A DNA stretch of 64,000 bases from Glandiceps talaboti (taxonomy: Eukaryota; Hemichordata; Enteropneusta; Spengelidae), in NCBI RefSeq assembly GCF_964340395.1, contig NC_135566.1, positions 5,352,001 to 5,416,000 of the forward strand, given 5' to 3'. The notes beneath the pieces were generated by a model. It ran no database searches. It was not told the DNA's origin and saw only the letters and a list, made by a program, of their open reading frames with translations. Below, piece after piece: positions 1 through 10,778 of the stretch (its first letter is position 1; each line of letters opens with the position of its first letter). Made by a program: the position numbers and the translations under genes.

Positions 1-1521
1 GTCTCAAAAATTCACTTCTCATATCATTTATTACAGTCATAAAAATAGTGACTTTGTGTACTGATAATATGTACCAGAAATTCAAAAATCCATCTAAAAT
101 ATTTGATACATTATTACCAAAACATGTCTTTCTAACCTAAATATTTCAGAAGATTGAGATCACTTTGGTCAGTGTCATACTAAAATGACAAAACCTATTA
201 GTTTGACAATACTGGTAACTCATTGAAGACCAAGGAGCTAAGGACCTCAGTTCCCAATCTGATTAAAATCTGATATGGTGAATACGGCTCAATTTCATTA
301 TTTACTTCTGTTTCCTTCATTAAGTATTGTTTGTTTTTTATTTTCTTGCTCCGTAAATCATGGCCATGGGAAGACAGCAATCATCCCGAACAAAAAAAAT
401 CAAAAACAACCATGATATGTACTACCGGTATAGACAGAATCTGAGTGAAATGATGTAAAGTATACAAATGCTATCATTTCCATTTATATATTAAAATTCA
501 GTCAATATTTTCAATTTTGATCAAATTCTTTCATATTTTAAGCTACATGTATTACTGTAGTTGACTAGTTTATTCCATCAAAACATCCTACGGTGAAAAG
601 AATGCTTGTACACGGCCACTGTATTTAATCACAAAGTGCACCAGACACGACCAAATTCTGTTGATTTTCTGACTTTATAATAGTCTGAAACAGATACATG
701 GCTGTCAGACTAAACTGAAATACATACATACTAACACTGTGACATTTACAGTAGATGAAGTACTGATGACCTTATCTGACCTGACAACAACCCTTGACCT
801 CATAAACCAACCTTTACGAACTTTGACCTCATAAAATCAAACCCTTAAACCTCATGCTATTGTAAAAAGTCTGAATTTAAACAACGATTTTACTTGTCAC
901 CTGTCTTTTTATCCTCTTATATACATTTGTGGTTTTTCTAATCCACGTTTTCATGAATTAATATCTTGTAAAGCTGTAAAAATGTTTTCCTAATCTCCTG
1001 TACGTGCTAAATTTATGGACAACCACCAGTTCAGTTACACAGGATATAGGACATTCTGCTATAATTAATACTACTGCCAGCACACATATTTGAAGGGAAA
1101 AAAATGTGACGTAAAATAAACTGTGACCTAAATGTATAGAATAGCCAGCAGCTTGTTAAAGAGAAAGACTATAATTTGACCAAAATACAAAACACAATTA
1201 ATCTGTTGGAAATAGCACTTTACAACTAGCAATCATTTTGATAGAATTGAATGCCTGAAAATTGCAGGCCTGACATTTTGGCAAACTTTTAATACTAGAT
1301 GATGGGATTGAGTGGTGAAAACTGAAGTGTTTTCAACATCATGCATTGTGTCTACTGTACTGGATTAAATTCTTGGTCAAGCAAGTCTCCTGATGCTAAT
1401 ACACAGTAACACAGTCAAACTTTTAATACTTAGGAACACATGCATCATTCTCGTAAGCCAGGAAATAAATTTAAGTAATGAAATATGGAATGTTTCGGAC
1501 ATTGCAGGAAAGAGGCCCAGC
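1..1521. other. No gene seen; region beyond the terminal exon at 2335-2522
   Basis: AT-rich sequence without an exon I can support. It could be distal 3' UTR or intergenic DNA for the minus-strand gene that ends at 2335. Further minus-strand poly-A signal matches (read as tttatt on the plus strand) occur near 27-32 and 569-574. A stretch at 765-855 repeats tgacct or tgacctcataaa several times. Confidence 0.4.
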
Positions 1522-1732
1522 TATGTAATCTGTGATTTGATTCTATCGGACATTTCAAAGTTACAGATATAGAAGATGCCTGTAAAATCTAACAACTACA
1601 GTCACCAAATACATCTGACGCCATAGTAAAATCAGAGCTTTCTCGGACTAGACTAACCCTAGATATGTAATCTGTAATTTGATTCTATCGGATATTTCAA
1701 AGTTACAGATATAGATGATGCCTGTGAAAATC
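1522..1732. repeat. Pair of ~68-bp direct repeats
   Basis: The segment starting tatgtaatctgtgatttgat at 1522 and ending near 1589 recurs at 1664-1732 with few changes (g/a at the tenth-plus position, agaagatg versus agatgatg). The copies are about 75 bases apart. This is a local duplication with no coding content seen. Confidence 0.8.
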
Positions 1733-2236
1733 CAAAACTGTCAATTGACAAATCAATTGAAGTGCATGTATATAGTTTGTATTGTTGACATGTTACGGTA
1801 GTTCAACCTAGTGACTTGTCTACCGCATAAATTCGATAAATTCAATAGTAGACAAAACTCTAACCTACACTTTACCATAATCAGTATTCCAAACCCCGTC
1901 ATACAACCATTAGTTTTTATTAGCGCATACAAACCACGCAGACAGTATAGATCTCACAGTGCGACACAGAGTACAATGCATACAAATTAATCTCAATATG
2001 TGATTCCCTAGTTACATGTCTCCGAGTTCAGTCTATGTCTTGATCTAATGGAAGGTCTTAATGATGCCCTCTAAAAGATCGGTTTTGTTGTCTCATCACA
2101 TCTATTCAGTGATCTCATTATGCTGTGATTCACCACTTTCATCTCCTACATTATTTAGGCGTTATGATCGTGATATATTCCCTCTATAATACCCATATAT
2201 ATAATTCTCTTTTTCGTGTCTATGAAACTTTCATGG

Positions 2237-2242
2237 TTTATT
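2237..2242 (-). terminator. Candidate polyadenylation signal
   Basis: Read on the minus strand this is AATAAA, 93 bases beyond the TAA stop of the exon at 2335-2522. That is a reasonable position for a short 3' UTR. AT-rich DNA makes chance matches common, so support comes mainly from position. Confidence 0.35.
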
Positions 2243-2334
2243 ATGCAATGAAACGGTACATGATAAGAGATCCCTATCAACATGCTGCAAGGTTGCCATA
2301 GCAACTACTTCATCTTAATTTTCACAATTCATTT

Positions 2335-2522
2335 TTAAGCTGTCAGATTGTCTTCAAACTGAGATATGTCATTGAGATGGATGATGCCGTTTCCAAGAAT
2401 TGCCAAACCCTGGAATGAAACCAGATTATTCAGCTTGTCAAATCTAACTGTTTGTCCTGCTGCTTGCTGCTTTTCATTTAATTCATTGTAACTCTTAACA
2501 ACAGTTGGCATCATTCCCTCCA
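2335..2522 (-). CDS. Terminal coding exon of an unrecognised protein
   Basis: The exon is preceded on the minus strand by a textbook acceptor (a tttcttttttaccag tract ending in AG at 2523-2524) and is open for 61 codons to a TAA stop at 2335-2337. The exon starts with two bases of a split codon (xTG), so the upstream intron is phase 1. The peptide begins EGMMPTVVKSYNELNEKQQ, continues with RFDKLNNLVSFQGLAIL, and ends HLNDISQFEDNLTA. Base composition and codon use are clearly less AT-rich than the flanks, and the peptide is balanced in charged and hydrophobic residues, as in a folded or helical soluble protein. I do not recognise the family. It is not the C-terminus of GRK2/3, although it lies 4.4 kb downstream of the GRK exon on the same strand. 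The preceding exon was not found. Confidence 0.65.
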
Positions 2523-2994
2523 CTGGTAAAAAAGAAATCCACCCTATAATTTGACGGAAACTAGATCACAGCATTTCCATCCGCAGTCACAAATGAAATT
2601 TAAAAGCCAAATAACTGTATGGTGCCATGAATTATACATGTAATGTAACTGAATTTGCCCACTCTCCTGGACAGAACTTCTAACTTCTAATGATTTGTTA
2701 CAGAATTGATTTTTACTTTGTGACAGGAATGCTTACTGGTTTACATCAATATTGGAGAAGAAAAAGAGAACTCTCCATCAAATACTGCGACAAACAACAT
2801 CTAAATTTTGTTATTCATGAAAATGCTTCGCAATTTATGTAGTGGTTAGAATATCTACATTTTAAGTAAAAAACTTGATGCTATATTTTCTTTTTAATGA
2901 TATATCGAGATAAATTTTCCGCTAGTGTGTGATATCAAATTTTGTACCAAATCAAAAAATTACATTGATTCGTTCCTCCCAAAGGAATGTCAAA

Positions 2995-3090
2995 AAATGT
3001 ATGAAATAAAAATCTTAAATTTCTGCTAATACTTTATCCAGAAAAATCAAATCTATTCTCAGTTAAAACAGCATATATCTGAAGTCAGAC
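2995..3090 (+). repeat. Fragment of dispersed repeat family B
   Basis: The text ttctgctaatactttatcc followed by aaatctattctcagttaaaa resembles the start of the longer copies at 7395-7775 and 14905-15300. The copy is truncated and diverged. Confidence 0.4.
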
Positions 3091-4689
3091 CTGCATATAC
3101 GGATATAAGTCCACATATAATTTGACTCACCTTTACCAGTGGCAAAAATTCTAATTTATGTAACCCCTTCCCCCACCCCACCCCACCCTACCCCCACCCC
3201 AATCTAATTTTACATCAAAAGTGAAATTAAAAAGTTGAAAAAAATCTACATTGTAACTGCCTTGGAAATCAAATGGAACCTACTCTACCTTTTTCTATGG
3301 TTTATAATGTGTTTTGTAAAAAATAAATCAAATTGTAATAGTTTATAAAGATTCTAAGCTTGAATCAAGATTGTCAATCAACTAGTGTACACAATTGACA
3401 TTTGCTCTCAAGTAAACTACATTATAATCCTATTTCAAATATGGCAGTGCAATCTATTTACTATAATCCAATATTCCAGCATTGAAGACGTGAATAAAGT
3501 AAAGTACGTCTTTTGCAAGGAAAGACGACCGATATATACATCTGAAAATGAATCCATTGCATTTTGACAGCACTTGGTTGACTTGTGTAAATTTAAAGGT
3601 ACAGTGAAATCTGAAGATCTACAATACGTTACTTCCAATTCATACGATATAATTAGACATTGTGTACGTCATTAAGGTCTATTTTATCTACAAGTAGTAC
3701 AGTAATAAGCTGTATGTTTGCACTTTTTCTTACCTTTTAAACACTTTCTATACTGCTAAGCAGATTATACTAAATATCTCAAAAGTTGATCAGTATGTCA
3801 CAATATATACAAAACAACTTTATTATTTTGATACACATGTAAAGGGCAACAAAGGAGAGATTGATTTTAGCTTTATAGCTGCACTTCTTATGATTAGAAG
3901 GACCAACAAGGGTCATTTTCACAATCCTGCATCGCGCAACCTCTCTAGTGTAGTATAGAGTTTTTTAAAAATTGACTTTCACTGGATTAGATGAGGCAAG
4001 CTGTAAACTGGGCAGGGCATTATGGGAAATACAACAAAGTTAGGAGTTTCATACCTCATCTAGGCAAAGGTTCACTGTTTGCATATATCAAAGATGTGAT
4101 AAATGACAAAACAAATAATCTTGCAGATTTTTTAAATTTAACAAAGTAAATAAATTGAATGAAAATTCACACTCAGACACTTGTATTAGGTGCAATGCAT
4201 GTGCCAATTATCTGTGGACATGAAATAGTGTTTGTTTGCTTTTTTCCCATAATACTGATTGCTTTACCATTAGGATAGTTGACAGTCGGTCATTGCTTAG
4301 TCACTAAATCTAGATGTATGTGGGTTTTAAGAATTACTCCAGGCTATATTTAGCTATGCTGCTGACAGTCTAGTAGACACTGTGTACATGTATGTTCCAT
4401 TATAATACCACTCCTGTTGTGCAGTATTTGCATTTACTGCCCCCTAGCTGTATTTCAAACACTAACATGTACAGACCAATCTAACCTCAACAATGTGCAA
4501 GTCAAATTATAAGAAGATTCATAAGTCACAGAGAATTCATGCACTAAAACAATTAGGACAAATGAATACAAAAAAGCTGGAATCCCTGACTACTTTCACC
4601 CCGAACAGACTTTGCATTACATTATTTTAAAATCTCCATTGAAATAAAGAAAACACTTCATCCCATGGTTTCTATAGAAATTGATCTTT

Positions 4690-5500
4690 TCTCTGTAAAA
4701 TGTAACTTTGGCTGCCATTTTTGATTTAGGATACAGATGATAGAGTTGTCCTCCAAAATAATAATGGTATTGATGACATTGTAGCACAACTGACTATACT
4801 TTCATTAATTCCATTTCATCACCTCAGTTTATAATTGCCATGACCATTGTTCCAGTTGCTAGGGATTACATTGAATGTTGCTATGGTTTATTCCTGTCTG
4901 TTTTGATCAAAACAATTTGATAAACTAGCTGCCATGAGACTGGTCATGGTTGCTATGGTTTATTCCTGTCTGTTTGGAAAACTCCATTTATTTCCTACTA
5001 TATCACTCGTTTTGATCAAAACAATCTATACAGTAGTTGCTATGAGAATGGTCATGGTTGCTATGGTTTATCCCTGTCTGTTTGGAAAATAAAGTCTATT
5101 TCCTACTATAAAGAAAACTTGTTTTGATTAAAAACAATTTGATAGAGTAGTTGCTATGAGAGTGGTCATGGTTGCTAGTCATTGTTCATTTCTTTCAAAC
5201 GTTCACTAGCACTACACACTATCTGATCATTTTGCACATAAGAAGTTGCTATGGGCATGGGCATGGTTACTATGCCTTTTTCTGTTCTGTTTTGGACTGC
5301 CTACATGTTTTCATCTACACTGTATCTTGACACCACTGTGTCAATATCAAGCAAATTGAGTTACTATAGTTGACATAGTATTTTAATAACAGTATTTTCT
5401 TTATAATCACTTACCCTAAAATGAAAAATCTTCATCATATTCACTTATTTCCTATTACTGATGTTGCTATGCCAAGTTCACACGTTATAACAGCTGATGT
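4690..5500 (+). repeat. Dispersed repeat family D with internal tandem units
   Basis: The phrase gttgctatg...ggtcatggttgctatgg recurs four to five times at roughly 110-130-base spacing, separated by cctgtctgttttgga-like and gttttgatcaaaacaa stretches. The flanks (gtagcacaactgactatac on the left, ataacagctgatg on the right) recur in the same order around 53520-53995, so this is a dispersed element, here with an internally expanded array. No coding capacity is apparent. Confidence 0.7.
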
Positions 5501-6330
5501 TTCGACTAAAAATTCATATTTTCAGGCCTGAGTTTACATTATACCTTGGATCAGATGATCTTTCTTTTAAAATGTCAAATAAATTAATCATTCAGTTGCC
5601 CAGGGCTAGCAATATCCAAATATCAAGTACTAACTTTGGCAATTTGCCAAACAGTGTATGATTTCAGGTCCCAGACTCCATTTGCCAAATCAGAATCAGA
5701 TTCATATTCAGACTTTACAATTGTGATGAGGATCGATATTACCAACTTCTGAGAATTTGGGACAATTGTCTGAATAGAAGTCACGCATGCGTTACATGTA
5801 ACTTCAGAAAACACTGACAAAGCCATGGTGGATACCTGGCAAAAGCTTTGATGAGCTACATGAAAATTTTGGAGCAATACGAAGTTAAATTCATGAACTT
5901 AGATTGATCGGTTGCACAGATGACCTTTCACCCTATTATTGAACAGATTTTATTCATTTGAAGACATTTTTTTCTATTATATACATACACATCGTACAAA
6001 TACTCAGGAGCAAACACACACTAAAAAAAGACAGACAGACTCTTAACCATCATGCCCTTAGAATTCTTGAACCTTAAAAGTTCTGCTATAATTTCGTTCA
6101 GCAATTCCTTTACTTTTTCCTAGCTAGATTCTGAGATATTAGATTGATGATTCCAATTGGAAAATACCCCTGTTGTGTATGATACTACCCTAAGGTCTGT
6201 TTATAATGAAGAATGATGTAAATCTTGTTGGATTTCATGTATTATTACAGTAAAGAAATTGCTTTTCTGGCATTACTTGAACTCTTTCTAAAATGTACTG
6301 TATGTATCAACAGATCACAATTATACAATT

Positions 6331-6763
6331 ACTGGGAATGCCCTGCCAGGAAATATAGGAATTTTCATAAACTTTGGGGTCTGGAGATTCATTTCATGAT
6401 TTTACATTACCCACATCACACATAATTCTAAAGGAACACCAGTTTCAACTTATGCCTCGTTTGGGGATTTTTGCTGTGGGTCACACTGCCTCATGGGAAT
6501 CAGCAGGAATGTATATGCAATAGGTGAACAATATTCAAGACTTCTACGTGTTAATTACCTTCAGTGAAAACACCATGAGCTTAATTGCTCATCTACTGCA
6601 TATGCATTTCTGGTGACTTCAAAGAGGCAACGTAGCCCACAGCAAATTTTCTCCAAAATCGTGTACAATATATGTGAAGTAATTTGTAAAGTTACAAAAT
6701 ACTCTTCAGAACCCAAAGTTTATGAAAATGTCTTTATTTCCTAGAGTGGTATTCCCCTTTAAC
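6331..6763. mobile_element. Fold-back MITE, family A (about 430 bp)
   Basis: The left end, starting actgggaatgccctgccagg and running through attttcataaactttgggg, is the diverged reverse complement of the right end, which runs cccaaagtttatgaaaatg then tttcctagagtggtattccc. This gives terminal inverted repeats of about 85-100 bases around an interior containing tgcctcatgggaatcagcag. There is no transposase ORF, so it is a non-autonomous DNA element. It lies in the intron just downstream (minus sense) of the GRK exon. Related pieces are at 7086-7385 and 10390-10446. Confidence 0.8.
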
Positions 6764-6941
6764 CTTCTTCACAAATGGCAACAGCTGTGGCAGGATTAGG
6801 ATTAAAATAAAGCGAAGGGATTATAAATGAAATATGCATAATGCTATAATTGATATCACAAGACTATTATCACATAAATCTAAGCTGCAGATTACAGGAT
6901 TATACAAAAATGTTAAATTCAACTCATCACTTTGTACTTAC

Positions 6942-7043
6942 GTGTGAACATGATAAGAGTTCTTTCATGATATATTTATCATATATTTGTCTAGCCTTTT
7001 TAAGTCTTTCTTCCTCTGTGTCCATTTTCTCATATTCTTTGAT
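6942..7043 (-). CDS. GRK2/3-type G-protein-coupled receptor kinase, RGS-homology exon
   Basis: The exon is exactly 34 codons, phase 0 at both ends, between a strong acceptor (tatcttgacag) and a consensus donor (gtaagta). The peptide is [20 protein letters not shown] followed by [14 protein letters not shown]. This matches, residue for residue over most positions, the segment of the beta-adrenergic receptor kinases (GRK2/GRK3) that reads IKKYEKLETEEER... ending SYIMKELLACSH. It also coincides with the known single-exon boundaries of that segment in vertebrates. The encoded part lies in the N-terminal RGS-homology domain, which in the family binds Galpha-q, ahead of the serine/threonine kinase and PH domains. 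These kinases phosphorylate activated receptors at the plasma membrane and trigger arrestin binding. The exons that should flank it (YLLFRDFC-like upstream, PFSK-like downstream) were not found in the window, so the introns are very large or the gene is broken. The frame is intact and the splice sites are good, so it is probably functional. Confidence 0.94.
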
Positions 7044-7085
7044 CTGTCAAGATAAAAATAAATTACAAATCAATCATACAGTCAA

Positions 7086-7385
7086 CTTAAAGGGGAACGC
7101 CACTCCAGGAAATAGAGACATTTTCATAAACAATAGGTTCTGGAGGTTATTTTATTTTGCATCAGTAGTGTCACTGTCAGTACAATTACTTGCGATTCAG
7201 AGAAGCATCAAGATGATCTTGTGCCTTTATAGGATATCTTTGCTATGGGCTATTGCATCATGGGAGTCACCAGAAATAATATATTCATGGTTGAACAATG
7301 AATATTCATGAGTCCAGAGAGCCTATACCCTTCAGTGTGAAGCATATCTCATGAATATTCATTTTTGGTTAAAGTAGTATGTATC
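7086..7385 (+). mobile_element. MITE family A, second copy, right end missing
   Basis: It begins aaaggggaacgccactccag, then gacattttcataaacaatag, matching the left arm of the element at 6331-6763. It also shares the interior (ttgctatgggctattgcatcatgggagtcacc). The far inverted arm is absent or lost. It sits 43 bases beyond the GRK exon's acceptor side, in the upstream intron. Confidence 0.7.
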
Positions 7386-7394
7386 TCATTAAAA

Positions 7395-7775
7395 TATTAA
7401 ACTTTTGCTGTTACTTTCTTTAGGAAAACTCTAAATCATTATCAGTTATAAAAAAGATGAAGAAACTTAGGGGTCAACATGCACATTTTTGAAGAAACAG
7501 ACAAAATTGTCATAAAAATGATCCCATTTTAGATTCCAAAATAGCTTCTGATTATTGTGTTGACTCTCTGGTAATTTCTTTGAAAACATACTGGTGAACC
7601 CCAAAGGTCTTGAATTATTTCAAATGATCCAGGAACAAAAGAAATTGAATGACTTTAATTTTCAGAATAATCGCTCCCGAGATCTACGAGAGGCAGGAAA
7701 GTTGGCAAATTTTCATCAGTGTCCTAAATTCTACACATTGACAAATATTATTGGAAGTGATCCCTTGTGAAATAC
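7395..7775 (+). repeat. Dispersed repeat family B
   Basis: It shares ordered blocks with 14905-15300: aaacttttgctgttactttc, then ctcaaa/ctaaatcattatcagt, a cattttagattccaaaatagc / cattttagaatccaatatgg block, gtgttgactct / gtgttaactct, and a final aaaggaccaggaa-like block followed by cagga/aggttggaaag. Old and diverged, no ORF. Confidence 0.65.
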
Positions 7776-8227
7776 ATTAGAGAAACGTACACTGCGTTTT
7801 ATTGACTGCCCTCAATAAAATGCCATCAATAACAAATTACTCAATACAGCTAAAGACAATATTGGAAATGGAGAACATAGGTAAATAGGTGGCTGGAGTA
7901 AACACCCCAAAATGAAAAGTAATAAAAAGTAAAAAATACCATGATCAATATGCCTTTAAAGATCCATTTAAATTATAGATTTTTTAAACCTATAAGAATA
8001 TTTTGTATTGAATTTCAAGTGGTGTGCTGTACATGTACCATGATAACAATAAATGAGAATTTAACCATTCTGCACAATTGAATCCGATCCATACACACAA
8101 ACATCATTCTCACAAACAAAAAAACATATTTTTCAACTGACTCAATGTGTTACCACAAAGAGGACAATGATTTACAACTATGAGAGTCACACAAATCCTG
8201 AGGACATTTTTTAAAGTTTTCATGAAC

Positions 8228-8520
8228 ACATAATTTAATAATAATAAATTAATAATAGTTATAATCTTTATTCATCCAAATAAATTTGGAAATGTGTTGA
8301 CTGATCACCACTTTGCAGAACCCTAGTGTTGAAAATCAGGAAGAAACCAGAGTAACAGAGATAATCTGTGTTGTTTGGCAGGGTCAAACTGAACACCATC
8401 CTTCTCTTACATACAGACCTGGTTAATTTTTAATCAAACCAAGCTGGCACAGGGTGGGTTTAAACCCAGACTGCAGTGGTAAGAAGCATTCAAACTAACC
8501 AATCAGGCACCGACAACCCC
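8228..8520 (-). mobile_element. tRNA-derived SINE, family F
   Basis: On the minus strand a tRNA-like head carries an A-box-like tgattggttagtttgaatg and a B-box-like gggtttaaaccc. A body follows containing cagtttgaccctgcc and gattttcaacactaggg, then an AT-rich tail of att units (plus-strand end near 8228-8265). The same order is seen at 19283-19535 and 38452-38700, which defines a family. Confidence 0.75.
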
Positions 8521-8787
8521 TAATTCCATCGCCTCGGGTGAAACAAAACTTTCTTTCGACACATAATCACCATTTTGCTTAATATTTAGACTATAAATGT
8601 TAATAAATATATGGTCACATGTTGGTACTGCTCATCAATCGCTGTACAAATCAAAGGCACAAATTTCAAGCTGTTTCAAACATATTGAGACATACTGCGC
8701 TGTGTTTATATGTTTTCTGAACTTAATTTTTGCTACATATTAACCAACCAGTAGTTTTCTACTTACTGAAATAATCAAACATGTTTG

Positions 8788-9080
8788 CGTAAGACTTTAA
8801 ACTGACAATTTGAAGACATGATCATCCAACGTTTACTAGCCGTTCTGATCAATTTCAAGACATGACGCATTGTTTAAAATTATACAACCGCGTTGTGTAA
8901 CACTTAAACCATTAGACCCTATGTTCATGACGTGTCTATGCTTTAAACTGACAATTTATGGATTGGTACATTTCAATAAACATCCTTTGTTTACTTGGGA
9001 TTCTGATCAATTTACAAAGATATGATAAAATTTTCAACTTCACAAAACGTAAGACTTTAAATTTGACAATCATGGGATGT
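8788..9080 (+). repeat. Degenerate ~130-bp tandem repeat
   Basis: The words gactttaaactgacaattt (8793, variant at 8940 and 9052) and ttctgatcaattt(a/c)aa(a)gacatga (8843, 9000) alternate at regular spacing. This indicates about two and a half diverged units of a satellite-like duplication. Confidence 0.6.
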
Positions 9081-10047
9081 AAATATTTACATTTAAACAT
9101 ATGTCGTTTATAGGAATCTATACCATCACGGTCTTGTAATTAATTGGAATACTGGTCAGAATAATAATTAGAAATTGCATTTCATCTAATCCATCTGAAA
9201 CATAATTGATGCCATACACCACATACAATTAAAATTCCTACAAAATACAGCCACAACAGGCATGGATTAGTGTTACAACAGAATCACTTGGGAGAACGCC
9301 AGTAATAAATTGTTGCATCTATTCAGCTACACCTGACATATATTGTTAATACTACTTCACATTTGCGATGTAATTGATATTCCGAATGAATTACAGTAAG
9401 AACTGCCTGACCACCTTTGCTATGTTTATTGCAATTGCCAGGGGTATTCAATCATATCAAGAACTGCTGAGAGTATCAAAAAAAAAAACAATAAATCATA
9501 TCATTTGAGTTTTATATCTCAGTAAATATTAAATGCAATTATATCTCTGTTCACTTGTTGCAAGCAAATATATGAAAAACTTAAACATTCAATATTCAAC
9601 AAACGTTTAAAATCTTCAAATGATTTTCATATGTAAAGATTCATAAATAAAGGCTGAACTAGCACTGCTCACAGCTACATTTTGTATGTGTAATTGGACG
9701 CAAGGACATACATCATCAGAACCATCGAGATTGCAATTTGTTCTCAAGCATGGTAATTTACAGGTACATGAATTCATAAGTAAGGTATAAATACCTATAT
9801 TACACTCCATAAAATGCCGGGAAGCTCAACAATTTCACAGCAATACGGTGTGATGCGACTTAGATTATTTCTTTTAGGGAATAATTTCAAAGTAGTTAAA
9901 AGTGATTGATAGTGTACTTCCGAGTAGTTGGTAATGGCAAGCAAACTAATTACATCATGCCTCTCTGTCTGCACATGTATGTCTGTCAGGAGGTCTCTGT
10001 CTCTCTGTCAGTCTGTTCTTGTAGGTCTGTCACGACAGACAAATCAT

Positions 10048-10117
10048 CGTGTCAGTGCAATAAGGTCATATCTGCCATACAGTTGTGTACCATATACGAC
10101 CTTATTGCACTAACACG
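10048..10117 (-). ncRNA. Near-perfect 70-nt hairpin, microRNA-like or tiny MITE
   Basis: The arms at 10048-10071 and 10094-10117 are inverted repeats of 24 bases with two differences, around a 22-base loop. As minus-strand RNA both differences become G-U wobbles, so all 24 positions can pair. As plus-strand RNA they are C-A mismatches. No protein is involved. It could equally be a short palindromic transposon. Confidence 0.35.
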
Positions 10118-10389
10118 TCAAAATACAGATGTAACAATTTTTTAGGTGAAACAAAGAGGATTATGTTTTTATACTATTTTCCATAATTCATAGTACACTA
10201 GCAGTAAATGTCGATTCAGTGTATTCCACTTGTTTAGTATGAGGGTTTGATAACATGATAAACAATGAATCCCTGGGATATAAGCATGTCCATTGCAAGG
10301 ACCTCCACTAAACAATGAATGAAGAACAAGTTTCTACTCAAATGTTTCCCAGTAATCGCTCATAAGATGAGTGATCACTCTACTGACAC

Positions 10390-10446
10390 TCAAGAACTTA
10401 AAGTTTGTGGCAATGCCTTTACTTCCTGCAGTGGCATTCCATTTTA
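10390..10446 (+). repeat. Terminal fragment of MITE family A
   Basis: The text aacttaaagtttgtggcaatgcctttacttcctgcagtggcattcc parallels the right arm of the element at 6331-6763 (cccaaagtttatgaaaatgtctttatttcctagagtggtattcc). Only the end is preserved. Confidence 0.5.
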
Positions 10447-10713
10447 ATCATGATGGCTTATATGAATACCAGGCCAGTTGGGAGACATTGTATACTTCAA
10501 CATCATGTCTGCTTTAGAAAAGAAGTGCATGTTATTGATACGTCCCCATCTGCTGTCAACATTGATACTTTGATTACATGTTTGTTAGAGTACTAGCAAC
10601 TATCAAATGAAACCAGGCACTTGAAATATGTCTGACAAGTAATATAACATTAACAAGGTCAGTCAGATATACATCTGATGCGCACCGTCGATAATGAGCA
10701 TAATATTCTTGTT

Positions 10714-10778
<65 letters not shown>

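Larger units (their letters stand above)
2523..6330. other. Intronic or intergenic DNA with no supported exon
   Basis: I looked here specifically for the next GRK exon (expected to begin PFSK and to include a VPPDLFQ-like stretch) and for the exon upstream of 2335-2522, and found neither. A perfect donor-like cacttac near 5409-5415 is followed only by a short peptide with a stop. The stretch holds old repeats, listed separately. Confidence 0.45.

Noticed and set aside
5409-5450. Perfect donor-like cacttac (gtaagtg on the minus strand)
   Set aside because: The sequence upstream of it encodes only SEYDEDFSF before a stop and lacks a good acceptor.
5623-5877. 84-codon minus-strand ORF
   Set aside because: No acceptor or donor in a fitting position and no recognisable motif. 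Chance frame.
6850-7311. 153-codon plus-strand ORF
   Set aside because: It is the antisense shadow of the GRK exon plus a MITE copy. The peptide matches nothing and has no splice or start context.
9616-9810. Cys-rich minus-strand ORF (LPCLRTNCNLDGSDDVCPC)
   Set aside because: The cysteine pattern suggested a small secreted domain, but no splice or signal-peptide context was found.
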